Origin: JABFRG01 sp038210445
Lineage (GTDB): Bacteria > Myxococcota_A > Polyangia > Polyangiales > Polyangiaceae
NCBI GenBank assembly: GCA_038210445.1
Contig: JBBQWQ010000002.1
Location: forward strand, 248,001-312,000
DNA length: 64,000 bases
Reading direction: 5' to 3'
How positions within the stretch are numbered: the first letter of the stretch is position 1; every line of letters begins with the position of its first letter. Positions 19,236-27,603 of the stretch are shown here, piece by piece. Made by a program: the position numbers and the translations under genes. The notes beneath the pieces are model-generated. The model was not told the origin of the DNA. It saw nothing but the letters and a program-made list of their open reading frames with translations, and searched no databases.

Positions 19236-20282
19236 GTGCCGTCAGAACACGGCGCTCGGGAGAGCCCTTCCGATGGTATCATCATACGCTTCGTGTCTTC
19301 GCTTTTGCGAAAACCCCGCACAGAAGACCGCGGGAGGCTGGGGCAAGCGGCGGAGACCGCCCACGCCGCGCGCCCGGCCCGACCGGCTGCCACCCAGGCC
19401 TTCCTGTGGATGGCCGGCAGCGCCGTGCTGTTCGCGCTCATGAACCTGTTTGCACGGCTGGCCAGCGCTCATGCGCACTTCACAGTCGTGGGTGCGATGC
19501 GGGCCACGGTGGGCTTCCTGGTGGCCCTGGCCGTTGCCCGCGCCCGCCGCGTGCCCCTGGCGGTCAAGGATCGCCGGCGCATGGCCCTGCGGTCGGGCTT
19601 CGGAACGCTGGCCATGCTGGCGACGTTCTACACCCTGAGCCGCGCCGAGCTGCCGCTGGGCGACGCAGCGACGCTCTTCAATCTCGCACCGCTGGGGGTG
19701 GCGCTGCTGAGCCCGCTGGTCCTCGGCGAAGCCATCGGGCGCCGCGTGGCGATCTCGCTGTGCATCTCGCTCGGGGGCGTGGCCCTGGTGCTCCGGCCGT
19801 CGTTTCTCTTCGGCACCCACGCGGCCCAAACGCCCGGCGCCACCACTGCCGCGTGCTTCGCGATCCTGGCGGCAGGCTTCTCGTCGCTGGCCATGACCAT
19901 GCTCCGGCGGGTGGGGCAAAGCGAGAGCGCGGAGACCATCGCGGTACACTTCTCGTGGTTCGCGGCCACGGTCTTCTGGTTTTTGGCTGTGCCCACGCTG
20001 CGGGCCGGCGGCGGCGCCGCGTTCTTCGACGCCACCACGGTCGGCGAAATGGTGGTGGCGGGACTGTGCGCGGGGTTCGCGCAGATCGCCATGACCCGGG
20101 CCTACGGGCTGGCCAGCGCCGCCCGGGTGAGCAGCATGGGGTACCTGAACGTGGTCGCCAGCGCCCTCCTCGGTGCGCTGGGAACGGGCCACATTCCCAC
20201 CGTCAGTGCCATTTTCGGCATGGCGATGGTGGTGGGAGGGGGACTTTGGGTGACATTCGGAGGGGAGTTGCGGAAGATTTGA
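19236..20282 (+). CDS. EamA/DMT-superfamily transporter
   Basis: Predicted inner-membrane drug/metabolite transporter with about ten helices in two EamA repeats. Typical sequences are AVLFALMNLFARLASA in helix 1, RATVGFLVALAVARAR, LGDAATLFNLAPLGVALLSPLVLGE at the end of repeat 1 and FGMAMVVGGGLWVTF at the end. Substrate cannot be told from sequence. The start is uncertain: GTG 19236 gives a 50-residue hydrophilic lead before helix 1, with a weak GGCAGG site upstream, and GTG 19293 would shorten it by 19. The kinase gene follows 87 bp downstream on the same strand. No link in function is evident. Confidence 0.88.
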   Translation: MPSEHGARESPSDGIIIRFVSSLLRKPRTEDRGRLGQAAETAHAARPARPAATQAFLWMAGSAVLFALMNLFARLASAHAHFTVVGAMRATVGFLVALAVARARRVPLAVKDRRRMALRSGFGTLAMLATFYTLSRAELPLGDAATLFNLAPLGVALLSPLVLGEAIGRRVAISLCISLGGVALVLRPSFLFGTHAAQTPGATTAACFAILAAGFSSLAMTMLRRVGQSESAETIAVHFSWFAATVFWFLAVPTLRAGGGAAFFDATTVGEMVVAGLCAGFAQIAMTRAYGLASAARVSSMGYLNVVASALLGALGTGHIPTVSAIFGMAMVVGGGLWVTFGGELRKI

Positions 20283-20369
20283 TGACTTTGGACACCTCGG
20301 CCGTCTGAGAGTGACGCCCCGCGACACTTGGGGCTGGCACCACATTGTAGGATATTGTAACCCGAAGCC

Positions 20370-21863
20370 ATGACCGTGAGCCCCCTCGAAACCCTCCTTC
20401 CCGCGGGGTCCATCCTCGACGAGAAGTACCGCACCGAGCGCGTGCTCGGCCAAGGCGGCATGGGCATCGTGGTGCTCGCACACCATCTCGGGCTCGACGA
20501 GAAGGTTGCCATCAAGCTCCTCAACCCGGGCGCCCTCAACTCGCCCGGGGCCGAGACCCGGTTTTTGCAGGAAGCGCGCATCGCCGCCAAGCTGCGGAGC
20601 CCCTACGCGGTTCGCATCCTCGACGTGGGCCGCGATCGCGAGCGCGGTCTCCCGTACATCGTCATGGAGTACCTGGAGGGGCACAACTTGGGCGAGCCGC
20701 CGGCCCCCATGCCCATCGTCGAGGCGGTAGACGCCATCGTCGAGACCTGCGCCGCGCTCGCCGAAGCGCACCGGCTCGGCATCGTCCACCGCGACATCAA
20801 GCCGCAGAACCTGTTCTGCATGCAGAACGACAGCGGCGACGCGCAGATCAAGCTCCTCGACTTCGGCATCTCGAAGTCAGAAAATTCCCTCTCGCACACG
20901 TCGACCTCGCACGTTCTCGGGACCCCGAGCTACATGTCGCCAGAGCAGCTCCGCACCACCAAGTCGGTGGACGCGCGGTCGGATATCTGGTCCATCGGAG
21001 TGACGCTCCACGCGCTTCTCGCAGGCTCGCCGCCGTGGATGGGCGAGACCTCGGCGGTGATCGCGGCCAAGATTTTGCGCGACGCGCCGCCCACGCTGCG
21101 CGACTCGCTCACCGGCGCGCCGGAGCCGCTGGAGCGAATCATTCTTCGTTGCCTCGAGAAGGATCCCGGCGCGCGCTACGACGACGTCGGCGCGCTGGCC
21201 GAGGAGCTCGCGCAGCTGGGCGGGCCGCGCAGCCAACGCGCCATCGGCATTCTCCGATCGCGGCAGTCGCTGGCCGGCGACTCTCGCAATGCCCGCAGCG
21301 TCGGCGACCGCGCGCCCTCGGGTGCCGGCGCCTTCGCCCCCACCGAGCTCAATCTGGCGACGCCCCTGCCTGCCACCGCGCAGCCGCCGGTTTCGACGCT
21401 GCCGTCGGCGGGAACCATCGTTCCGGGCAAAACGCCGCTGCCCGACGAGGCGACGCGCACCGCGAGCGCATGGGGCGAGGCCTCCAACGCGGCCGCCACC
21501 GAACCCCTGGCGTTTCGGGCCAAGTGGCCGGCGCTGGCTGCGCTGGTAGCCTTTACAGCCATCGCCCTTTACGTTTTTCTGCGGCCGCCGACGCCCGGCG
21601 TAGAGCCCAAACTGGCGCTCGCCGAAGCGGCGCCTGCTATGTCGCCGCTCTCTGCGGAAGCGCTCTCGGCCACGCCGTCGGCGGCGCCAGCGCCGAGCGC
21701 ACCGTCTACCGGCGGCGGTCACGCCAAGCCGGCGCCTTCACCTGCGGCGCCGAGCAAAGCGGCGCCCGACGCCAGCGCACCCACCGCTCCCACCGCGGCG
21801 CCGAGCAGCGCACCCACCGCTCCCAGCGACAGGCGCAGCGATCCGTGGAACGAGCGGCAATGA
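20370..21863 (+). CDS. Membrane-anchored Ser/Thr protein kinase
   Basis: Hanks-type kinase with a complete catalytic domain (about residues 15-285): glycine loop GQGGMGIV, Lys49 in VAIK, catalytic HRDIKPQN (Asp142), DFG at 164-166 and APE-equivalent SPE at 190-192. The Arg before the catalytic Asp makes it an RD kinase, probably activated by loop phosphorylation. A linker leads to one membrane helix near 387-406 (LAALVAFTAIALYVFL). The short extracytoplasmic tail is Ala/Pro/Ser-rich and lacks PASTA repeats. The stop overlaps the next start by 4 bp, tying it to a TPR protein that may be its partner or substrate. Confidence 0.95.
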   Translation: MTVSPLETLLPAGSILDEKYRTERVLGQGGMGIVVLAHHLGLDEKVAIKLLNPGALNSPGAETRFLQEARIAAKLRSPYAVRILDVGRDRERGLPYIVMEYLEGHNLGEPPAPMPIVEAVDAIVETCAALAEAHRLGIVHRDIKPQNLFCMQNDSGDAQIKLLDFGISKSENSLSHTSTSHVLGTPSYMSPEQLRTTKSVDARSDIWSIGVTLHALLAGSPPWMGETSAVIAAKILRDAPPTLRDSLTGAPEPLERIILRCLEKDPGARYDDVGALAEELAQLGGPRSQRAIGILRSRQSLAGDSRNARSVGDRAPSGAGAFAPTELNLATPLPATAQPPVSTLPSAGTIVPGKTPLPDEATRTASAWGEASNAAATEPLAFRAKWPALAALVAFTAIALYVFLRPPTPGVEPKLALAEAAPAMSPLSAEALSATPSAAPAPSAPSTGGGHAKPAPSPAAPSKAAPDASAPTAPTAAPSSAPTAPSDRRSDPWNERQ

Positions 21864-22846
21864 AGCGAGCTCGCGTGGGCGCAGTGCTCCTCGCGCTCGC
21901 CATGGCAAGCGCCGCCCCGCTCGCGCAGGCCGACGATAGCTTGCAGGCGGAGCTGATGTTTCGCGAGGCCAAGCGCCTGCTCGACGCGGGCGACGTGGAG
22001 CACGCGTGCAAGGCCTTCGAAGAGAGCCTGCGCCTCGACGGCGGCACCGCCGTGGGCACCCGCTACAACCTCGCCGGGTGTTACGAAAAGCAGGGCCGAA
22101 CCGCCTCGGCCTGGGCCATGTTCCTGAACGCGGCGGTGGGGGCGAGCAAGCGCGGCGAGAAAGAGCGAGAGAAGAGCGCGAACGAACGCGCCGGCGCCCT
22201 CGAGCCGCGGCTGGTGCGGCTGCGCATCGTGGTGACCGACGGCGCCAAGGTGGCGTCGCTCAAGGTATTCCGCGACGACGGTGCGGTGAGCGACGGGCAG
22301 CTGGGGCTGCCGATCCCGGTGGACCCCGGCAAGCACACGGTCCGAGCCACCGCCGATGGGGCGAAGACATTCACCACGGAGGTGAACGTAGAAGGCGACG
22401 GCACCACCGCGACCGTGAAGGTGCCGGCCCTCGAGCCGGAAGGACCCGCCGGCTCCGGCCCCAAGAGGAGCGTCGTGGTCGCTTCGCCCCCCAAGACGCC
22501 CGAAAGTAGCGCGCAAAAGCCAGTGGGCTTCGTGGCGCTCGGGCTGGGCGGCGCGCTGCTGGTGGGCGGCGGCGTGTTCCTCGCCATGCGCCAGTCTACC
22601 ATCTCCGACCTCGACACGGTGTGTGGCCCCGAGCGCAAGTCGTGCCCGACCGACGCGGAGAGCACGGTCCGCAGCGGTCACACCTACACGACGCTGAGCG
22701 CGGTCGGCTTCATCGGTGGCGCTGCCCTGGTGGCCACCGGCGTGGTCTTGGTGCTCACCGCCAAGCCGAGGGCCGAAGGGGGAACGGGAAGCGCAGTTTC
22801 GGTGCAGTGGAACGGCGCCGGGGGCTCGCTGCGCGCGACGTTCTGA
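21860..22846 (+). CDS. Exported TPR-containing protein with two C-terminal membrane helices
   Basis: 328-residue protein with a signal peptide (VGAVLLALAMASAAPLAQA). A TPR-like helical region covers about 25-115 (MFREAKRLLDAGDVEHACKAFEESL), followed by a beta-rich PEGA-like domain around 120-195 (LPIPVDPGKHTVRA). Two hydrophobic helices lie near 225-240 and 275-295. Such TPR-PEGA proteins are common next to Ser/Thr kinases in Polyangia. The ATG overlaps the kinase stop (ATGA), so the two are co-translated. A role as envelope partner or substrate of the kinase is inference from position only. Confidence 0.82.
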   Translation: MKRARVGAVLLALAMASAAPLAQADDSLQAELMFREAKRLLDAGDVEHACKAFEESLRLDGGTAVGTRYNLAGCYEKQGRTASAWAMFLNAAVGASKRGEKEREKSANERAGALEPRLVRLRIVVTDGAKVASLKVFRDDGAVSDGQLGLPIPVDPGKHTVRATADGAKTFTTEVNVEGDGTTATVKVPALEPEGPAGSGPKRSVVVASPPKTPESSAQKPVGFVALGLGGALLVGGGVFLAMRQSTISDLDTVCGPERKSCPTDAESTVRSGHTYTTLSAVGFIGGAALVATGVVLVLTAKPRAEGGTGSAVSVQWNGAGGSLRATF

Positions 22847-22847
22847 A

Positions 22848-24218
22848 TCAGACGTCGACGACGATGCGGTACCGCTCGAGCTTGCGATAGAGCGTCGAGC
22901 GATCGAAGCCGAGGACGCGGGCGGCGTCGCTCTTGCTACCTCCCACCGTCTCGAGCACACGACGGATGTAGCGCGCCTCTACCTCTTCCATGGTCACCAG
23001 CTCGGAAGGATCGTCGGCCGCCACAAGCACGTGGCTGCTGCGGTAGTCGCGAACCCGCGGCGCCAGGTCTTCCACCTGCAGTTCTTCGAAGCGCGCCAGC
23101 GCCACCGCCCGCTCGATGGTGTTGGAGAGCTCGCGGACGTTGCCCGGCCAAGCGTAGGCGAGCAGCTTCTCGGCCACGGCCTTGGAGTAGGACGAGACCT
23201 TCTTTCCGTGGCGAGCAGCGAAGCGCTCGAGAAAGGCCTGGGCGAGCAGCAGCACGTCGTTGCCGCGACTGCGCAGCGGCGGGACCTCCACGTGCACGAC
23301 GTTGATGCGGTAATAGAGGTCCTCGCGGAACGTCTTCTCGGCGATGCGGGTCTCGAGATCGCGGTTGGTGGCGGTGACCAGCCGCGCGTCGAAGGCGACC
23401 TCGGCCGCGGCGCCCACCGGACGAACGTGGCGGGTCTCCAGTGCGCGCAGGAGCTTGGCCTGCATGGCGAGCGGCATTTCGCCCACCTCGTCGAGAAACA
23501 GCGTGCCAGCTTCGGCCTCCACGAACAGGCCTTTGCGCGCGGTGCGCGCGTCGGTGAACGCCCCTTTGGCGTGACCGAACAGCTCGCTCTCCAAAAGATT
23601 CTCCGGCATCGCCGCACAGTTGATGGCCACCATGGGCCCCTCGGCGCGGCGACCGTGCGCGTGAATCGCGCGCGCCACCAGCTCCTTGCCTGCGCCGCTC
23701 TCGCCGGTGACCAGCACCGTGACGTCGGTTTCTGCCACACGCTCCACCAGCTCGAACACGCGCTGCATGGGGGCACTTTCGCCGATCATGCCGAAGGTAG
23801 ACGTGCGCGACGACTCTCGTCGCAAGCGCTTCACCTCTTCGGTGAGAGCGCGGTGGCGGAGCGCACGGTCTACCGAGACCATGAGCGCCTCGGTATGGAA
23901 CGGCTTGGTCAGAAAGTCGAAGGCCCCGGCGCGCATGGTGGCCACCGCCGTTTCCATGCTCCCGAACGCCGTCACGATGATGACCGGCAGGTCGCGCCAG
24001 TTCTGCGCCACGCGATCGCAGAGCTCGATGCCGTTCATGCCCCGCATGTTGAGATCGGTGACCACCAGGTCGAAATCGTTCTCGGTGCCTTTGAGCAGCT
24101 CGAAGGCGAGGTCGGCCGCCTGCGACGTGACCACGTGGTGGCCTCGTCGTGAAAAGAGCCGCGAGAGCTCGGCGCACATGTCGGGGTCGTCGTCGACGAC
24201 AAGGAGCCGAGCCATCAT
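22848..24218 (-). CDS. NtrC-family sigma-54-dependent response regulator
   Basis: Three-domain transcription activator. The receiver has phospho-acceptor Asp55 in VVTDLNM. The AAA+ domain has Walker A GESGAGKE at 172-179 and Walker B TLFLDEVGE at 239-247. A C-terminal Fis-type HTH ends the protein (KSDAARVLGFDRSTLYRKLE). The sigma-54 contact loop reads GAFTDA (219-224) instead of GAFTGA, a variant also seen in other NtrC-like proteins. It follows the histidine kinase with a 4-bp ATGA overlap; a second ATG at 24215 is possible. The divergent exporter operon is the obvious candidate target. Confidence 0.96.
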   Translation of the reverse strand: MMARLLVVDDDPDMCAELSRLFSRRGHHVVTSQAADLAFELLKGTENDFDLVVTDLNMRGMNGIELCDRVAQNWRDLPVIIVTAFGSMETAVATMRAGAFDFLTKPFHTEALMVSVDRALRHRALTEEVKRLRRESSRTSTFGMIGESAPMQRVFELVERVAETDVTVLVTGESGAGKELVARAIHAHGRRAEGPMVAINCAAMPENLLESELFGHAKGAFTDARTARKGLFVEAEAGTLFLDEVGEMPLAMQAKLLRALETRHVRPVGAAAEVAFDARLVTATNRDLETRIAEKTFREDLYYRINVVHVEVPPLRSRGNDVLLLAQAFLERFAARHGKKVSSYSKAVAEKLLAYAWPGNVRELSNTIERAVALARFEELQVEDLAPRVRDYRSSHVLVAADDPSELVTMEEVEARYIRRVLETVGGSKSDAARVLGFDRSTLYRKLERYRIVVDV

Positions 24219-25636
24219 TCACCTCCTACAGGTAGGTGCAGTGTAAAGGTACTTCCGCGAGAAAGCTCGCTCTCCGCCGAGATCCATCCCTCGTGCTCCT
24301 CGACGATACCGCCGGCAACAGTGAGCCCCAGACCGGTGCCGGCGCCCTTCGCCTTGGTGGTGTAGAAGGGCTCGAAAATGCGCTCGAGGATGTCGGGAGC
24401 GATGCCCACGCCTTCGTCCACCACCTCGATGCGGGCGACGCGTACATCGCGATCGGAGTGGGGCTTGCGTGCGGGTGACGGCTCCTTCACGCGAATGGTG
24501 AGCGCGCCGCCCCGGGGCATCGCATGAATGCCGTTGACCACCAGGTTGGTGACCGCCTGCTCCAGCTGCCCGGCGTCTCCGGCTACGCGCAGGGCTTCGG
24601 GGCCATCGACCGAGAGCGAGACGTTGTGCTTCTTGGCGACCATGCGCAGCAGGGTTGCCGCGCCGCGCGCCACTTCCACCAGGTCTGCGGTCCCCTTGGG
24701 GGTCTTGCGGGCCCGCGCGTAGTCGAGCAGCTGACGTACCAAGGCGCTCATCTTCTCCACCTGCCCCACGATGGTATGGCCGGCCATGGGTAGCTCGTCG
24801 GCAGTGACCTCGCCCGCAGCCATCGATTGCCCCCGGAGAAGTAGGACGTTGAGCGGGGTACCCAGCTCGTGGGCCAAGCTCGAGGCCAGCGTGCCCACCG
24901 TGCGCAGGCGATCGAGGTGACGCAGCTGCTCCAGGGTCTCCACCCGGGCCGTTGCTTCGTCGTCAACCCGTTGACGCGCCTCGATGAGGCGATCGCACAT
25001 GGCGTTGAGCTCCGTCTCGAGGATGCCGATCTCGTCGACCCGGCCGCCGTGGAGACGCACCGAGAGATCGCCGCGGCCGATGCGGCGGGTCTGCTCCACC
25101 ATACGGGCCAGCGGCTGGCCGATGAGCCAGGCGCCCAGGGCAACCGCGAGGACGCCGGCCAGCACAGCCATGGCCGCGGTGGCGAGGAGCTCGTCGCGGA
25201 GCTGATTCCACAGAAGGGTCTTGCTGTCGGGGATGATCTGCGCGAGCCGGAGCGTGCCAATGGGCCCTTGCGCGTCGCGGAGCGGGAGCACCGCGCGGAC
25301 CCGGCGCGGCGTGGTGGTGTCGGAGTCGAGATCGGAGCGGTCCTCGGCGATCTCGGCCACGCCGTCGACGTACTCCACCTCGACGTCGTGACGATGATCG
25401 CGCAGCCGCGCAACGGTGGCCTCGGCGTAGGCGCGGTCGCGCGGCCGGTCGACGATGTCGTGGCGAAGAAGATCGCCGATCGACGAGAGGTTGAGGGCCA
25501 CGTCGGACTCCACCCGTTGCGCCTCGCGGGTGGCGCGCAGGTAGGCGTAGAACGCCAAGCCGATGGCGCTAACCAGGAAGAAGAAGACGGCGAACTTGGC
25601 GACGACGCGCATGCGCTTGGGCTCACGATGTATCAC
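24215..25636 (-). CDS. Sensor histidine kinase (HAMP, NtrB/ZraS-like)
   Basis: Membrane sensor kinase of 473 residues. TM1 is at about 10-32, a periplasmic or extracytoplasmic domain of about 115 residues follows, then TM2 at 150-172 and HAMP at 172-225. The dimerisation helix has phospho-accepting His256 in LAHELGTPLN, and the ATPase has VTNLVVNGIHAMP (N box), DEGVGI and GTGLGL. GTG 25636 is preferred because GGAG sits 5 nt upstream; ATG 25612 is the alternative. It is the first gene of a leftward pair with the NtrC-type regulator and diverges from the ABC/HlyD/TolC operon across 251 bp. The signal sensed is unknown. Confidence 0.93.
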   Translation of the reverse strand: MIHREPKRMRVVAKFAVFFFLVSAIGLAFYAYLRATREAQRVESDVALNLSSIGDLLRHDIVDRPRDRAYAEATVARLRDHRHDVEVEYVDGVAEIAEDRSDLDSDTTTPRRVRAVLPLRDAQGPIGTLRLAQIIPDSKTLLWNQLRDELLATAAMAVLAGVLAVALGAWLIGQPLARMVEQTRRIGRGDLSVRLHGGRVDEIGILETELNAMCDRLIEARQRVDDEATARVETLEQLRHLDRLRTVGTLASSLAHELGTPLNVLLLRGQSMAAGEVTADELPMAGHTIVGQVEKMSALVRQLLDYARARKTPKGTADLVEVARGAATLLRMVAKKHNVSLSVDGPEALRVAGDAGQLEQAVTNLVVNGIHAMPRGGALTIRVKEPSPARKPHSDRDVRVARIEVVDEGVGIAPDILERIFEPFYTTKAKGAGTGLGLTVAGGIVEEHEGWISAESELSRGSTFTLHLPVGGE

Positions 25637-25757
25637 GCTGACTCCGCATCCTGGGCACCGAAGCAGGACACAGGGCGGAGGGCGAGAGCCTCGGATGCAC
25701 GCGACGGGCCACCCCCGGAGGCGGCCGGGCCGCGAGCGCGCGCGCGACGTTGCAAGT

Positions 25758-25811
25758 CGCGAATCCCCGAGATATTCGCGTCGCATTCCGCATCGTGTTG
25801 CAAACTGCAAC
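25758..25811. promoter_or_regulatory. Two inverted repeats in the kinase/exporter divergent region
   Basis: CGCGAAT - 9 nt - ATTCGCG at 25758-25780 and GTTGCA - aac - TGCAAC at 25797-25811 are perfect inverted repeats, and TTGCA occurs again at 25750. They lie at roughly -110 and -77 from the start predicted by the weak sigma-54-like site downstream, a normal distance for NtrC-type enhancer sites. Binding is inference. Confidence 0.4.
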
Positions 25812-25855
25812 GCGCCGCGCGAAGCGGACCACGCGGAGACGCGACGGGTCCCACA

Positions 25856-25871
25856 TGGCATGGGAGTTGTA
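25856..25871 (+). promoter_or_regulatory. Weak sigma-54-like -24/-12 site upstream of exporter operon
   Basis: TGGCATGGGAGTTGTA has the right spacing (GG-N10-GT) but T replaces the conserved C of the -12 GC and the last base of -24 is T rather than C. A start near 25881 would leave only about 7 nt before the ABC gene. Confidence 0.25.
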
Positions 25872-25887
25872 TAGGCTGAGGCTCGAC

Positions 25888-27603
25888 ATGATCGCACCCG
25901 CCCTCGCGCCGCTCCGTAGTCCGGACGGCACCACCCTGTCCGCGCCAGCCCGCATTTTTCGCCTCCTTTCTCTCGAGAAAGGCGACGTGTGGTCCATCGT
26001 GGTGTACGCGGTGGCCATTGGGCTGTTGACGCTCGCGGTGCCGGTGGCGGTGCAGGCGCTGGTGAACACAGTGGGCTTCACTGCCCTCCTCCAGCCGATT
26101 GTGGTGCTCACCGTGATCGTCTTCCTCGGCCTCCTCGGGGCAGGCATCCTGCGGACCCTGCAATCGAGCGTGGTGGAGGTGTTGCAGCAGCGCCTCTTCG
26201 TGCGCGCGGCGCACGATCTAGCGAGCCGCCTGCCCGCGGCCACGCTGTCATCGCTCGCCGGCCGGCGCGGCCCCAACTTGGTGAACCGCTTCTTCGACGT
26301 GGCGATCGTGCAGAAGACCCTGGCTTCGCTCCTGGTGGACGCCCTCTCGGTGGTCTTGCAGGCGCTGGTCGCGATGCTGCTCCTTGCCTTCTACCACCCC
26401 ATTCTTCTCGCGTTCGACGTGGTGCTGATGGTGGCCATCGCGGCCATCGTGTTCGGCGTGGGGCGCAAGGGCCCGCCGACGGCCATCTACGAGAGCAAGG
26501 CCAAGTACGAGACCGTGGCCTGGCTGGAGGAGGTGGCGGCAGCCGCGCGCACATTCAAGAGCCCGGGCAGCGAGCAATACGTTTTTCAGCGGGCCGATCA
26601 ACTCGCCCGCAAGTACGTGCAAGCGCGCAAGACCCACTTCGTGATTCTCTTGCGCCAGATCGCCCTCTCCCACGGGGTTCAGGCGGTGGCGGTGGCGGGT
26701 CTTCTCGGCCTCGGCGGCGCGCTGGTCATGCGCGGGCAACTCTCGGTCGGTCAGCTGGTTGCGGCAGAGCTTGTGGTCAACGGCGTGGTCTCGGGCCTCA
26801 CCAAGTTCGGCAAGCACCTGGAGAGCTACTACGACCTCGTGGCTTCGGTCGACAAGGTGGGCAATCTGGTCGACCTCCCTCAGGAGCGCACCTCGGGCAT
26901 CGCGCGCCATACCTCGCCCGATGGGCCCGCGGCGCTGGAGCTCTTTGACGTGACCTTGGACCTCGACGGGCGCGGCACGCCGTTCGCGGCGCTCTCCCTC
27001 ACCATTCGCCCGGGCTCCGCTGCCGCGATCTACGGGCGCAACGGCAGCGGAAAGAGCGCGCTCGCAGACCTGCTGCACGGCGTGCATCTTCCGAGCACCG
27101 GCCGCGTGGTGGTGGACGATCTCGACACCCACACGCTCTCGCTCCGCACCCTGCGGCGGGAAGTGGCGGTGGTGCGCGACCCCACGCTCTTCGACGGGAC
27201 CATCCTCGACAACGTGGTGCTGGGGCGCGCGGAGGTAACCACCGAACGCGCCCTCGCAGCGCTCGACCGCGTAGGGTTGCTCGACGAAGTGGGGGCGTGG
27301 CCACTGGGCCTGGAGACCAAAGTCGGCGGCGCGAGGCAGCCCCTCAGCACGTCGCAGACCGCGCTCCTTGCGCTCGCTCGCGCACTCGCCGGTGACCCGC
27401 GGCTCCTGGTGGTCGACGAGGTGATGGACGCCCTCGACGGCCCCACCGTCGAGCGCCTGCTGCTGCGCTTGCAAGGTCCACAGACCCTGCTGGTGCTCAC
27501 CGCGCACGAGCGCGTGGCCGGGTGTTTTGCCCAGCGCGTTGTGCTCGAAGGCGTCGCCCCGGTTCGCCGCGCTGCCGGGGCCGGGGACGAGGTGGCGTCG
27601 TGA
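25888..27603 (+). CDS. ABC exporter subunit (membrane plus ATPase) with degenerate motifs
   Basis: HlyB/LapB-like half-transporter without an N-terminal peptidase domain. The membrane domain covers about 30-320 with around six helices, the nucleotide-binding domain about 350-571. Walker A is intact (YGRNGSGKS, 382-390), Walker B is LLVVDE (506-511) and the H-loop His is present (TAH). The Q-loop Gln is missing (VVRDPTLFDGTI) and the signature is LSTSQ rather than LSGGQ. ATG 25888 is chosen for the GAGG 7 nt upstream; ATG 25855 would add 11 residues. The stop overlaps the HlyD gene by 4 bp (GTGA). With HlyD and TolC it forms a complete tripartite type I-like exporter, but no cargo gene is adjacent. 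Confidence 0.92.
   Translation: MIAPALAPLRSPDGTTLSAPARIFRLLSLEKGDVWSIVVYAVAIGLLTLAVPVAVQALVNTVGFTALLQPIVVLTVIVFLGLLGAGILRTLQSSVVEVLQQRLFVRAAHDLASRLPAATLSSLAGRRGPNLVNRFFDVAIVQKTLASLLVDALSVVLQALVAMLLLAFYHPILLAFDVVLMVAIAAIVFGVGRKGPPTAIYESKAKYETVAWLEEVAAAARTFKSPGSEQYVFQRADQLARKYVQARKTHFVILLRQIALSHGVQAVAVAGLLGLGGALVMRGQLSVGQLVAAELVVNGVVSGLTKFGKHLESYYDLVASVDKVGNLVDLPQERTSGIARHTSPDGPAALELFDVTLDLDGRGTPFAALSLTIRPGSAAAIYGRNGSGKSALADLLHGVHLPSTGRVVVDDLDTHTLSLRTLRREVAVVRDPTLFDGTILDNVVLGRAEVTTERALAALDRVGLLDEVGAWPLGLETKVGGARQPLSTSQTALLALARALAGDPRLLVVDEVMDALDGPTVERLLLRLQGPQTLLVLTAHERVAGCFAQRVVLEGVAPVRRAAGAGDEVAS

Noticed and set aside
20333..20347. Sigma-54-like TGGCACCACATTGTA before the Ser/Thr kinase gene
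   Set aside because: The GG to GT/GC distance is 9 instead of 10 bases and the -12 GC is not kept, so activity is unlikely.
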